Shown piece by piece: positions 1 through 5,105 of a stretch of DNA of 7,656 nucleotides. Origin of the DNA: Pseudomonadota bacterium (GTDB taxonomy: Bacteria; Pseudomonadota; Alphaproteobacteria; Rhizobiales; Beijerinckiaceae). The number at the start of each line of letters is the position of its first letter. The stretch's first letter is position 1. The stretch is taken from positions 1-7,656 of the forward strand of contig JAGTAM010000228.1 in the NCBI GenBank assembly GCA_023422485.1, given 5' to 3'. The notes under the pieces were generated by a model. That model was not told the origin of the DNA, made no database searches, and saw only the letters and a list, made by a program, of their open reading frames with translations. The position numbers were made by a program, and so were the translations under genes.

Positions 1-516
1 CACAGCCGGAGGCCGGTCCGCCCGACCCGCGAGGCCAAGAGCGTGGCGGCCGAGACGACCTTCGCGACCGATCTTATCCGGTTCGAGGATCTGCGGCCGA
101 TCCTGTGGCGGTTGTGCGAGAAGGTCTCGGCCCGGCTGAAACGGGCGGAACTCGCCGCCGGCAGCGTCACGCTGAAATTGAAGGACGCGCGGTTCCGGCT
201 GCGCACCCGCACCCGCGGCGGCCTCAAACCCACGCAACTCGCCGACCGGCTGTTTCACGAGGGCGAGCCGATGCTGCGGGCGGCCTGCGACGGCACCGCC
301 TTTCGGCTGATCGGCATCGGCGGCGGCGATCTCTGCGGCGCGATCCACGCCGACCGCGGCGACCTCGCCGATCAGGGCATCGAGCGCGTCGCCCGCCGCG
401 AGGCGGCCCTCGACCGGCTGCGCGAGAAGTTCGGCAGCGGAGCAATCCAGCGTGGCCTCGTCTTCACCGGCGAACCGGAGCGGCGCCGGACGGAACCGGC
501 AAAGCCCAGAGCTTGA
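1..516 (+). CDS. dinB: DNA polymerase IV (Y-family), C-terminal part; 5' end outside window
   Basis: The frame is open from base 1 and ends at TGA 514-516, giving 171 visible residues. They match the little-finger domain and tail of Pol IV, the Y-family translesion polymerase that extends past damaged bases with low fidelity. The Pol IV block Lys-Ser-Val-x-x-Glu-Thr-Thr-Phe lies at about residues 13-21. It is followed by a basic Val-Thr-Leu-Lys-Leu-Lys strand and the family's Phe-Arg-Leu-Ile-Gly-Ile-Gly then Asp-Leu segment. A GTG at 43 could be called as a start, but homology continues upstream of it (the Arg-Pro-Val-Arg stretch), so the gene is cut by the window edge rather than starting there. 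The palm and fingers catalytic residues are not visible. I see no clear Gln-x-x-Leu-Phe clamp-binding motif in the Pro/Arg-rich tail. The gene converges on the next one with 11 bases between stops. Confidence 0.85.
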   Translation, partial: HSRRPVRPTREAKSVAAETTFATDLIRFEDLRPILWRLCEKVSARLKRAELAAGSVTLKLKDARFRLRTRTRGGLKPTQLADRLFHEGEPMLRAACDGTAFRLIGIGGGDLCGAIHADRGDLADQGIERVARREAALDRLREKFGSGAIQRGLVFTGEPERRRTEPAKPRA

Positions 517-527
517 GGTCGCGGGCC

Positions 528-1055
528 TCAAACCGGCTCCCGGCGGTCCTGCGGCCCGGGGGCGGTCTCCTCGCCATCGCAGCGGATCACGCTGATGCTG
601 CCGTCGCCCTCCAGCGAGGCGAGCCGCACGAGGGCCGGATCGTCGACTCCCTGCAGGCGCAGCTGGGTCATGAGTTCGGAATGCGTGATCATCTCGCGAC
701 GCATGTTCCGCCAGCAGATGCGGCCATCGACGACCAGGGGGAGCCGCTTCGGCGTCATGAAGCGCTCGAAGGCGGGAGACCGGAAGGCGAGCCAGTCGAT
801 GGCGTAGTTCCACCCGACGATCGTCAGCACCAGCAGGATCCCCTCAGTCAGCGACTTGTACTCGTTGGAGAAGGCGTTCTGCGAGACGTCGGCAATCAGG
901 ACGATGACCAGCAGGTCGGCGAGGCTCACCGCACCGGCCTGGCGCTGCATGACGAAACGCATGATGAGGAAGAGTGCGAGGTACATGACGGTACCGCGCA
1001 GGGCGATCTCCAGCAGGGAGTGCTCCGGCACGAACAGTGCTCGCCAATCGGGCAT
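528..1055 (-). CDS. DUF421 (YetF/YcaP-like) inner-membrane protein
   Basis: This is a 175-residue membrane protein. There are three hydrophobic segments near residues 18-36, 45-62 and 70-90, followed by a soluble C-terminal domain. That domain carries the DUF421 pattern: a Pro-Leu-Val-Val-Asp-Gly strand (about 106-111), then Ser-Glu-Leu-Met-x-x-Leu-Arg-x-x-Gly (126-136), then Leu-Glu-Gly-Asp-Gly-Ser-Ile-Ser-Val-Ile near 148-157. In the family this domain forms a compact cytoplasmic module of unknown role; some members are linked to envelope or spore phenotypes. I chose the ATG at 1055 because GGAGG (1061-1065) lies 5 bases upstream. A GTG at 1118 would add 21 residues rich in Arg, with no family resemblance. 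The gene follows the channel gene after 117 bases on the same strand and may share its transcript. No substrate or enzymatic activity can be assigned. Confidence 0.85.
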   Translation of the reverse strand: MPDWRALFVPEHSLLEIALRGTVMYLALFLIMRFVMQRQAGAVSLADLLVIVLIADVSQNAFSNEYKSLTEGILLVLTIVGWNYAIDWLAFRSPAFERFMTPKRLPLVVDGRICWRNMRREMITHSELMTQLRLQGVDDPALVRLASLEGDGSISVIRCDGEETAPGPQDRREPV

Positions 1056-1060
1056 CCGCC

Positions 1061-1065
1061 CCTCC
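1061..1065 (-). promoter_or_regulatory. Shine-Dalgarno site that fixes the DUF421 start
   Basis: On the minus strand GGAGG is followed by GGCGG and then the ATG at 1055, a 5-base spacer. This supports the shorter reading over the GTG at 1118. Confidence 0.6.
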
Positions 1066-1172
1066 GCCTCGCTCAACCGCCTGGGACGACCGTGCGTCCG
1101 TCGCGTCGCTGCGGGCACGGGGAACGGCCGTCATCGGATGAGGAACGCATCAGGATCTCGGGCCGATGCGGC

Positions 1173-1985
1173 TCAATCCGCCCCCTCGTCGGGAATATTG
1201 AGCAGGGTACCGCAGGCCTTGCAGTGCACCGCGTCCGGCTCGTGCCGCTGCAAGCCGCAGGCGGGACAGGGAAAGCGCACCTTGTAGGGCCGGAACAGGA
1301 CCTGTGCGAGGCGAAGGAACAGCGTGACGCCGCAGATCATCACCACGACCGAGATCAGGCGGCCGCCTGTGCCCTGCAGGGTCACATCGCCGTAGCCCGT
1401 CGTCGTGAGCGAGGTGACGGTGAAGTACAGCGCATCGACGTAGTTGCCGATGTTCGGGTTCGAGCCGTGCTGCGTCGCGTAGACGAGGCTCGTCATGATG
1501 AAGATGAACACCGCGAGGTTCACCACCGCGATGATCACCTCCTCGTTGCGACGGAAGAACGGAAAGTCCGCCCGCAACCTGTCGAGCAGTTGATAGGTCC
1601 GTAGCAGCCGCAGCGTGCGCAGGATGCGCAGGAAGCCGGCTCCCTCACCGACGATGGGTGCGAGGAAGGAGGCGATCGCCGCCACGTCCGCCCAGGTCGT
1701 CGGCCGCAAGAATTCGCGTGCCGGCCGCGTGCAGATCGCCAGCCGTGAGACGAAGTCGGCGGCGACGGCCACGCCGATCAACACGTCGATCCCCTCGATC
1801 AGCGGCGGCCGGGGTAGGAACGAGGAGACGATGATGAACAGGAGGGTGGCGAGATCGAACGCGAGAAGGCCGTAGCGGAAGCGATGCGCGCGGTCACTGC
1901 TTCCTTCGTAGAGCTCGTGCAGACTCTGCCTCAGGCCCGCCATCTCGCCACACGCTGCCGCCGCCGCTCGGGGCTCCGGCAGCAT
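1173..1985 (-). CDS. Voltage-gated-type K+ channel with C-terminal zinc ribbon
   Basis: This is a 270-residue six-segment cation channel. S1 is near 37-57, S2 64-85 and S3 98-112. S4 spans about 119-137 with arginines every third position (Arg120, 123, 126, 129), the voltage-sensor signature. S5 is near 148-170. The pore loop carries the K+ selectivity filter Thr-Thr-Thr-Gly-Tyr-Gly-Asp at 194-200, and S6 is near 208-230. The C-terminus is unusual: Cys240-x2-Cys243, then Cys255-x2-Cys258, which reads as a small zinc ribbon placed in the cytoplasm just after S6. K+ selectivity follows from the filter; voltage gating is inferred from S4. The ATG at 1985 has GAGGAA at a usual spacing upstream; an internal ATG at 1943 has a weaker site. 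The gene lies 56 bases after eipB and 117 before the DUF421 gene, all in the same direction. The ribbon may be a metal or redox sensor or a tetramerisation clip; the sequence does not say which. Confidence 0.87.
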   Translation of the reverse strand: MLPEPRAAAAACGEMAGLRQSLHELYEGSSDRAHRFRYGLLAFDLATLLFIIVSSFLPRPPLIEGIDVLIGVAVAADFVSRLAICTRPAREFLRPTTWADVAAIASFLAPIVGEGAGFLRILRTLRLLRTYQLLDRLRADFPFFRRNEEVIIAVVNLAVFIFIMTSLVYATQHGSNPNIGNYVDALYFTVTSLTTTGYGDVTLQGTGGRLISVVVMICGVTLFLRLAQVLFRPYKVRFPCPACGLQRHEPDAVHCKACGTLLNIPDEGAD

Positions 1986-1995
1986 GAACGTTCCT

Positions 1996-2008
1996 CGGGC
2001 TCAGCCCG
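1996..2008. repeat. 13-base dyad (CGGGCT-C-AGCCCG) next to the channel gene RBS
   Basis: This is a perfect 6-base inverted repeat around a single central base. It ends directly against the Shine-Dalgarno of the channel gene (about 1991-1996, minus strand) and lies in the 56-base gap after eipB. It could be a protein operator or, as RNA, a 4-base stem with a 5-base loop that shields the ribosome site. GC-rich dyads of this size occur by chance. Confidence 0.35.
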
Positions 2009-2025
2009 ATCCGTGACCGATTCCG

Positions 2026-2040
2026 CTTCGACGATCGAAG
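2026..2040 (-). terminator. Stem-loop immediately after eipB stop; possible terminator or 3' stabiliser
   Basis: CTTCGA and TCGAAG form a perfect 6-base stem with a 3-base loop (2032-2034), starting one base after the TAA of eipB on the minus strand. No T-run follows, so a classical intrinsic terminator is not supported. It could still protect the eipB 3' end or pause polymerase before the channel gene. Confidence 0.3.
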
Positions 2041-2041
2041 G

Positions 2042-2908
2042 TTATTTCTTGCAATCGGCCCCGGATTTCGCGTCAGCCTTGGCGATGTCGAGGCGGCTCA
2101 TGGTGCCGTTGATGGCGAAATCCCCGTAGTCGAGGTTCAGCCGCCCGCTGACGCCGTCCTCGTAGAGGTCGAAGGTAAGGGTGTAGATCGGCGTCCGCTC
2201 GCCCTCGCCGGGGGTGAAGTAGCTCAAGGTCACCGGCCAGCGCCGCATGCCGGCGTGGTCGCCCTCGCGCAGGGGCTTGTCGCGCTCGGTGTCGGAAGCG
2301 GGCGCCGCGCTCGGACGGCCGATGATCGCCAGCGTATCGTAGACCTTGCGCCCATCGTCCGAGCCGTCGAAGACCTTGGCCGCCACGGTGGTCTCGCCCG
2401 CCTTGGCCGCCTCGATCAGGCGGATCATGTGGTGGATCGGAAACATCACCGCGCCGTCCGTCTGGAACTGGTCGCGCTTGGGCTCCTTGAGCTTCACCTT
2501 CAGGGCGTCGCCCGCCTCCGCCGTCCCGTCAACCGCTGGGGACGGCGCGTTGTTGAGGATGGTCGTGGTGCGGAAGCGGAAACTCTTGCCGTCGCCGTTC
2601 TCGAAAGTCGTGCTGCGCAGATCGGAGGTGCGATCGCCGGACTCGCCGGAATCGATCATCGTCACCTGCCGCGTCTGCATGGTGTAGCCACGGCAGGCGT
2701 CGCCCGAGAAATCGATGACGATGCGTCCGCGCACCCCCTCGACCGCCCGCGTGCCGGCGGAGCGCGCCAGCGCCAGGTCGTAGACCGCCCGGTGGTTGGT
2801 CAGCCGGATCGCCGTCTCGTCCGGAACCGGCGCGGCCGGCCCGGCGGCCGCGGCAGGTCCGGGCAACGCGGCGAGAAGGAACAGGGCCGGCGCGAGGCGC
2901 AGTCGCAT
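2042..2908 (-). CDS. eipB: EipB-family (DUF1849) periplasmic cell-envelope integrity protein
   Basis: This is a 288-residue exported protein. A signal peptide covers about residues 1-22: Met-Arg-Leu-Arg, then a hydrophobic Leu/Ala core, then an Ala-Ala-Ala-Ala-Gly cleavage area. The mature part begins with the family's Asn-His-Arg-Ala-Val-Tyr-Asp-Leu segment (about 38-45) and continues through beta-rich stretches including Gly-Tyr-Thr-Met-Gln near 74-78. Only two cysteines remain in the mature protein, Cys72 and Cys286. Their positions match the conserved disulfide pair of Brucella EipB, which closes a beta-spiral fold and is needed for envelope integrity and stress resistance. The ATG at 2908 is chosen because it gives the signal peptide and has GGGAG about 6 bases upstream. 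A longer frame to 3040 adds 44 Arg-rich residues before the signal peptide and is unlikely. It is the first of three co-directional envelope genes and divergent from gcrA. Confidence 0.87.
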   Translation of the reverse strand: MRLRLAPALFLLAALPGPAAAAGPAAPVPDETAIRLTNHRAVYDLALARSAGTRAVEGVRGRIVIDFSGDACRGYTMQTRQVTMIDSGESGDRTSDLRSTTFENGDGKSFRFRTTTILNNAPSPAVDGTAEAGDALKVKLKEPKRDQFQTDGAVMFPIHHMIRLIEAAKAGETTVAAKVFDGSDDGRKVYDTLAIIGRPSAAPASDTERDKPLREGDHAGMRRWPVTLSYFTPGEGERTPIYTLTFDLYEDGVSGRLNLDYGDFAINGTMSRLDIAKADAKSGADCKK

Positions 2909-2973
2909 GCGATCTCCCAAGATCCGCTCAAGAAGGGTTGTCCACAGGCGACGGGCCGGCGGATGACGCCCGT

Positions 2974-3001
2974 GACATAGGCATTGTGCCTGCCGGGACA
3001 A
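2974..3001 (-). promoter_or_regulatory. Candidate housekeeping-sigma promoter for eipB
   Basis: Read on the minus strand, TTGTCC (2996-3001) and TATGTC (2974-2979, preceded by CC) are 16 bases apart. This resembles the alphaproteobacterial pattern of TTGAC followed by CTATRT. It would put the transcript start near 2966 and leave a leader of roughly 58 bases. A small AGGCA-TTG-TGCCT hairpin lies in the spacer. The match is by eye and partial. Confidence 0.3.
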
Positions 3002-3158
3002 TCTTTTTCGGCGGTCGCCCGAGCCTGGGCAGCGGCGCATCGGCAGCCGGCATCACCGCTCGAAGGAACGGCCGCGTCGCGCCTGCAGCAATCGCCAGAT
3101 CAGGAAAAGATCAATTTTATGCAACGTGTTAAGCAGTCTTGGCTCACACCGCCGCCTT

Positions 3159-3183
3159 GACGCCGGAACGGTTCCGGGGCGTC
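3159..3183. repeat. Strong dyad / stem-loop upstream of gcrA
   Basis: CCGGAAC-G-GTTCCGG at 3163-3177 is a perfect 15-base dyad. GACG (3159-3162) and CGTC (3180-3183) extend the pairing beyond a two-base GG bulge, and GCCG/CGGC at 3151-3154 and 3186-3189 could pair further out. It lies about 240 bases before the gcrA start and 250 before that of eipB. As DNA it could be a dimeric regulator's operator; as RNA, a stable hairpin with an ACGGT loop. No known operator consensus was recognised. Confidence 0.4.
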
Positions 3184-3410
3184 GCCGGCCGAGTCGGAAT
3201 GGCAGTGGAAACCGGTTCGTGAAACGCTGCGACCCTTGCTCCGCGGCCGAGCTGTCCTGTAGTCTCCACAGCGTCGCCAATGGCAGCTTTGGCGTCTGTT
3301 AACCGACATGTGCAGGGCCGGATTACGGGTCCTGGCGAGGTCTGCTGTCGCTCCGCGAGGCCGCGACGCCGCGCGGTCGGTCGGTTTGCGTACAAAGGAC
3401 GTGTCGACGT

Positions 3411-3415
3411 GGAGG
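3411..3415 (+). promoter_or_regulatory. Shine-Dalgarno site that fixes the gcrA start
   Basis: GGAGG followed by GGGCA and the ATG at 3421 gives a 5-base spacer. It supports this start over an in-frame upstream ATG at 3280, whose extra 47 residues are Arg-rich and precede the conserved GcrA N-terminus. Confidence 0.65.
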
Positions 3416-3420
3416 GGGCA

Positions 3421-3963
3421 ATGACGGAAGCGGTCCCGAGCTGGACGGATGAACGCGTCGAGCTGCTTCGCCGCCTGTGGGATGATGGTCTGAGCGCCAG
3501 CCAGATCGCCCTTCAGATCGGCGGCGTCTCCCGCAACGCCGTCATCGGCAAGGTTCACCGCCTCGGGCTCTCGGGTCGCGTCAAGCCGATCGGTCCGGCC
3601 GCGGCGCAGGGGCGTCGCAAGGATGACTTGGCCGCCGAGGTCGAGATGGAAGCGGTTGTCGTCGAGGAGCCGACGTTGCCGGAGCCGCCGGCGATCGTGG
3701 CCCATCGACCCGCACCGAACTTTCCGCTGCCGCCGACCCCGGCTCCGGAGCCGGTGGCGCTCGCCGTCTCCGAGCGGGTCACCATCATGGATCTGCGCGA
3801 CTCCATGTGCCGCTGGCCGATGGGCGATCCGACCTCGCCGGAGTTCCGTTTCTGCGGCGCCCGCGCCATCACGGGCCTGCCCTACTGCACCCAGCACGCG
3901 CAGGTCGCCTATCAGCCGGCGGCCGAGCGCAAGCGCGACCGACGCGTCGCCGGCTTCCGCTGA
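3421..3963 (+). CDS. gcrA: GcrA cell-cycle transcriptional regulator
   Basis: This is a 180-residue regulator. GcrA binds the sigma-70 holoenzyme and activates S-phase genes from promoters carrying CcrM-methylated GANTC sites. The N-terminal helix-turn-helix is at about 7-50, beginning Trp-Thr-Asp-Glu-Arg-Val, with the recognition segment Ser-Arg-Asn-Ala-Val-Ile-Gly-Lys-Val-His (37-46). A Pro/Glu/Ala-rich linker runs from about 54 to 118. The C-terminal sigma-binding domain (about 120-165) carries the family's Cys-Arg-Trp-Pro-Met-Gly-Asp-Pro (130-137), Phe-Cys-Gly (144-146) and Pro-Tyr-Cys-x-x-His (154-159) blocks, followed by a basic tail. Length is close to the roughly 170-residue Caulobacter protein. 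Cys130, Cys145, Cys156 and His159 are spaced like a possible metal site, which is my inference. It is divergent from eipB and convergent with phoB. One GANTC lies about 230 bases upstream. Confidence 0.94.
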   Translation: MTEAVPSWTDERVELLRRLWDDGLSASQIALQIGGVSRNAVIGKVHRLGLSGRVKPIGPAAAQGRRKDDLAAEVEMEAVVVEEPTLPEPPAIVAHRPAPNFPLPPTPAPEPVALAVSERVTIMDLRDSMCRWPMGDPTSPEFRFCGARAITGLPYCTQHAQVAYQPAAERKRDRRVAGFR

Positions 3964-4093
3964 GTCCTTCGAAGAGGCTCTGCCCGGGCATCTGGACGAT
4001 CGCAGCGGGCTTGGATCTGCCGGCGCCCTCGCCAAGCGCGCCGGAAGCCGTCGGACACCGCTGCGCCAATTCATGCAGCGAAGCGGTGATGAA

Positions 4094-4112
4094 CGGCTGA
4101 TTTCGTCAGCCG
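4094..4112. terminator. Perfect 7-base stem-loop, possible bidirectional terminator
   Basis: CGGCTGA and TCAGCCG enclose the 5-base loop TTTCG. The position between two convergent genes suits a shared terminator, but no T-run follows on either strand. It stands directly before the longer inverted repeat and may be part of the same element. Confidence 0.35.
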
Positions 4113-4115
4113 GTC

Positions 4116-4210
4116 GCCGTGACCGCGAGGCGAAGCCGAAGCGATCCAGGGCGCGTCCTGTCCGGAGATGCCGTGCTCTGGATCGCTTCGCTGACGCTCG
4201 CGATGACGGC
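4116..4210. repeat. Long imperfect inverted repeat, likely a dispersed intergenic palindromic repeat
   Basis: The left arm (4116-4152) and right arm (4175-4210) are imperfect reverse complements over about 36 bases, with a spacer of about 22 bases. The innermost part, GAAGCGATCCAG against CTGGATCGCTTC, is perfect; the outer parts share GCCGT/ACGGC and a CGCGAG/CTCGCG block. The end of the right arm reads CGCTCGCGATGACGGC. From memory, strings like this recur between genes in Methylobacterium and related genomes, so this is probably a REP-like family member. A third GAAGCGATC follows at 4219-4227. As RNA it would fold into a large hairpin and could end both convergent transcripts. Confidence 0.6.
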
Positions 4211-4302
4211 AGGAAGCTGAAGCGATCAATCGGGATCGGTGTCGCTCGCCTGCTGCGCTGACCGCGTCAGTCGGGCAATCACCTGGATCGACCGATCGGA
4301 CC

Positions 4303-4320
4303 GAGAGCCCGAAGGCCCCC
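4303..4320 (-). terminator. UUCG-loop hairpin after phoB, probable terminator of the phosphate operon
   Basis: On the minus strand, five bases after the phoB TGA, GGGGGCC-TTCG-GGCTCTC can form a 7-base stem (two G-U pairs) closed by the very stable C(UUCG)G loop. On the plus strand the G-U pairs become A-C mismatches, so the fold favours the phoB transcript. No T-run follows, which is common in GC-rich alphaproteobacteria. Confidence 0.45.
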
Positions 4321-4324
4321 ATCC

Positions 4325-5029
4325 TCACTCGGCGCCGGCAAACATTTCGTCGAACGAGTAGCCGGAGCCGCGCACGGTGCGGATCGGGTCGCTCTGGCGC
4401 GGGCGGTTGATCGCCTTGCGCAGTCGGCCGACATGGACGTCCACCGTGCGTTCGTCGATATAGACGTCGTGTCCCCACACCCCGTCGAGCAATTGCTCGC
4501 GCGAGAAAACCCGACCGGGGCTCTGCATCAGATATTCGAGCAGCTTGAACTCGGTGGGCCCGAGATGGATCTCGCGGCCCTGGCGGCGGATTCGGTGACT
4601 GACGCGGTCGAGTTCGATGTCACCGGCCACCAGCATGTCGGCGACGTGGGCGGGTTTGGAGCGGCGCAGCAGGGCGCGCACGCGAGCGAGCAGCTCCGGC
4701 ACCGAGAACGGCTTGACGACGTAGTCGTCGGCCCCCGTAGAGAGGCCGCGCACGCGGTCGGCCTCTTCGCCGCGGGCGGTCAGCATGATGACGGGCAGCC
4801 GCTCCGTCTCGCGCCGCGCCCGGATGCGACGGCACAGCTCGATCCCCGAAAGCCCCGGCACCATCCAGTCGAGCAGGACGAGATCGGGCGTCATCTCGTG
4901 AAGACGCAGATCCGCCTCTTCGCCGCGGATCGCGACATCGACCGCGAAGCCTTCCGCTTCGAGGTTGTAGCGCAGCAGGGTCGTCAGCGATTCCTCGTCC
5001 TCGACGATCAGGATGCGCGCACTCGTCAT
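4325..5029 (-). CDS. phoB: Phosphate regulon response regulator PhoB (OmpR family)
   Basis: This is a 234-residue two-domain response regulator. The receiver domain (about 4-120) has the acidic pair Glu10-Asp11, phospho-acceptor Asp54 in Leu-Leu-Asp-Trp-Met-Val-Pro-Gly, Thr84, Tyr103 and Lys106, all where PhoB family proteins have them. The winged-helix DNA-binding domain (about 130-228) contains the recognition helix around Arg-Thr-Val-Asp-Val-His-Val-Gly-Arg-Leu-Arg (194-204) and the Gly-Ser-Gly-Tyr-Ser-Phe wing near 221-226. Phosphorylated by PhoR in low phosphate, PhoB binds Pho boxes and activates genes such as pst. I chose the ATG at 5029 because it gives the standard Ala-Arg-Ile-Leu-Ile-Val-Glu-Asp start; an ATG at 5044 would add five residues. 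The Shine-Dalgarno is weak (GGAAAG or ACGGA). It is last in the pstA-pstB-phoU-phoB order, 76 bases after phoU, and convergent with gcrA. phoR is not in the window. Confidence 0.95.
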   Translation of the reverse strand: MTSARILIVEDEESLTTLLRYNLEAEGFAVDVAIRGEEADLRLHEMTPDLVLLDWMVPGLSGIELCRRIRARRETERLPVIMLTARGEEADRVRGLSTGADDYVVKPFSVPELLARVRALLRRSKPAHVADMLVAGDIELDRVSHRIRRQGREIHLGPTEFKLLEYLMQSPGRVFSREQLLDGVWGHDVYIDERTVDVHVGRLRKAINRPRQSDPIRTVRGSGYSFDEMFAGAE

Positions 5030-5105
5030 CGTCCGTCTTTCCATCCGTTGCGTCCGGCCCAGCCCCCCGGGGAGGCAGGCCGAAGACGCGTCTCGAGCGC
5101 CTTCG
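5030..5105. other. phoU-phoB intercistronic gap with a 10-base palindrome
   Basis: The 76-base gap contains AGACGCGTCT (5084-5093), a perfect 10-base palindrome near the phoU stop. It also has an imperfect GGCC...GGCC stem around 5056-5081. No Pho-box direct repeat or good promoter pair was seen, so read-through from phoU is the simplest way for phoB to be transcribed. Confidence 0.35.

Larger units (their letters stand above)
2909..3420. other. Divergent intergenic region between eipB and gcrA (512 bases)
   Basis: I see no convincing gene here. Short open frames on both strands are Arg-rich and lack family resemblance. What it holds: a candidate eipB promoter (2974-3001); a patch of about two-thirds A/T at 3101-3133 in otherwise GC-rich DNA; a strong dyad at 3159-3183; one GANTC (GAGTC) at 3191-3195; and a 6-base stem with an 8-base loop at 3275-3294 within the likely gcrA leader. 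A weak TTGCTC (3236-3241) with TAGTCT (3260-3265), spacer 18, is the best plus-strand promoter-like pair, but I would not call it. The size suits two divergent promoters with regulation. Confidence 0.6.
3964..4324. other. Convergent intergenic region between gcrA and phoB (361 bases)
   Basis: Frames crossing this region are long on both strands, but they only continue out of gcrA or phoB in other frames and show no family features, so I treat it as non-coding. It contains a 10-base palindrome just after gcrA (TGCCCGGGCA, 3981-3990), a perfect stem-loop (4094-4112), a long imperfect inverted repeat (4116-4210), a further GAAGCGATC copy (4219-4227) and a UUCG-loop hairpin beside the phoB stop (4303-4320). 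None has a clear T-run. Confidence 0.6.

Noticed and set aside
105..1604. Very long plus-strand open frame (about 499 codons) across dinB and antisense to two membrane genes
   Set aside because: It overlaps three well-recognised genes in other frames, is rich in Arg/Ala/Gly/His with no family features, and is the usual result of few stop codons in GC-rich DNA.
2964..2980. Possible Pho box upstream of eipB (TGTCAC...GTCAT on the minus strand)
   Set aside because: The half-sites are 9 bases apart rather than 11 and the second is poor; no other Pho-box-like direct repeat was seen in the window.
3110..3131. Sigma-54-like element around TTGCA (minus strand)
   Set aside because: No GG at the required distance upstream of TTGCA, so the -24/-12 pattern is not met.
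2938..3132. Short open frames in the eipB-gcrA region, including the upstream extensions of eipB (to 3040) and gcrA (to 3280)
   Set aside because: Arg-rich composition, no Shine-Dalgarno comparable to the chosen starts, and the extensions precede a signal peptide or a conserved N-terminus.
3157..3162. TTGACG as a plus-strand -35 for gcrA
   Set aside because: No acceptable -10 at 16-18 bases downstream, and the bases are part of the strong dyad.
3964..4324. Pseudogene remnant or small gene between gcrA and phoB
   Set aside because: No reading frame with its own start and ribosome site shows recognisable features; the region is better explained by stem-loops and a repeat.
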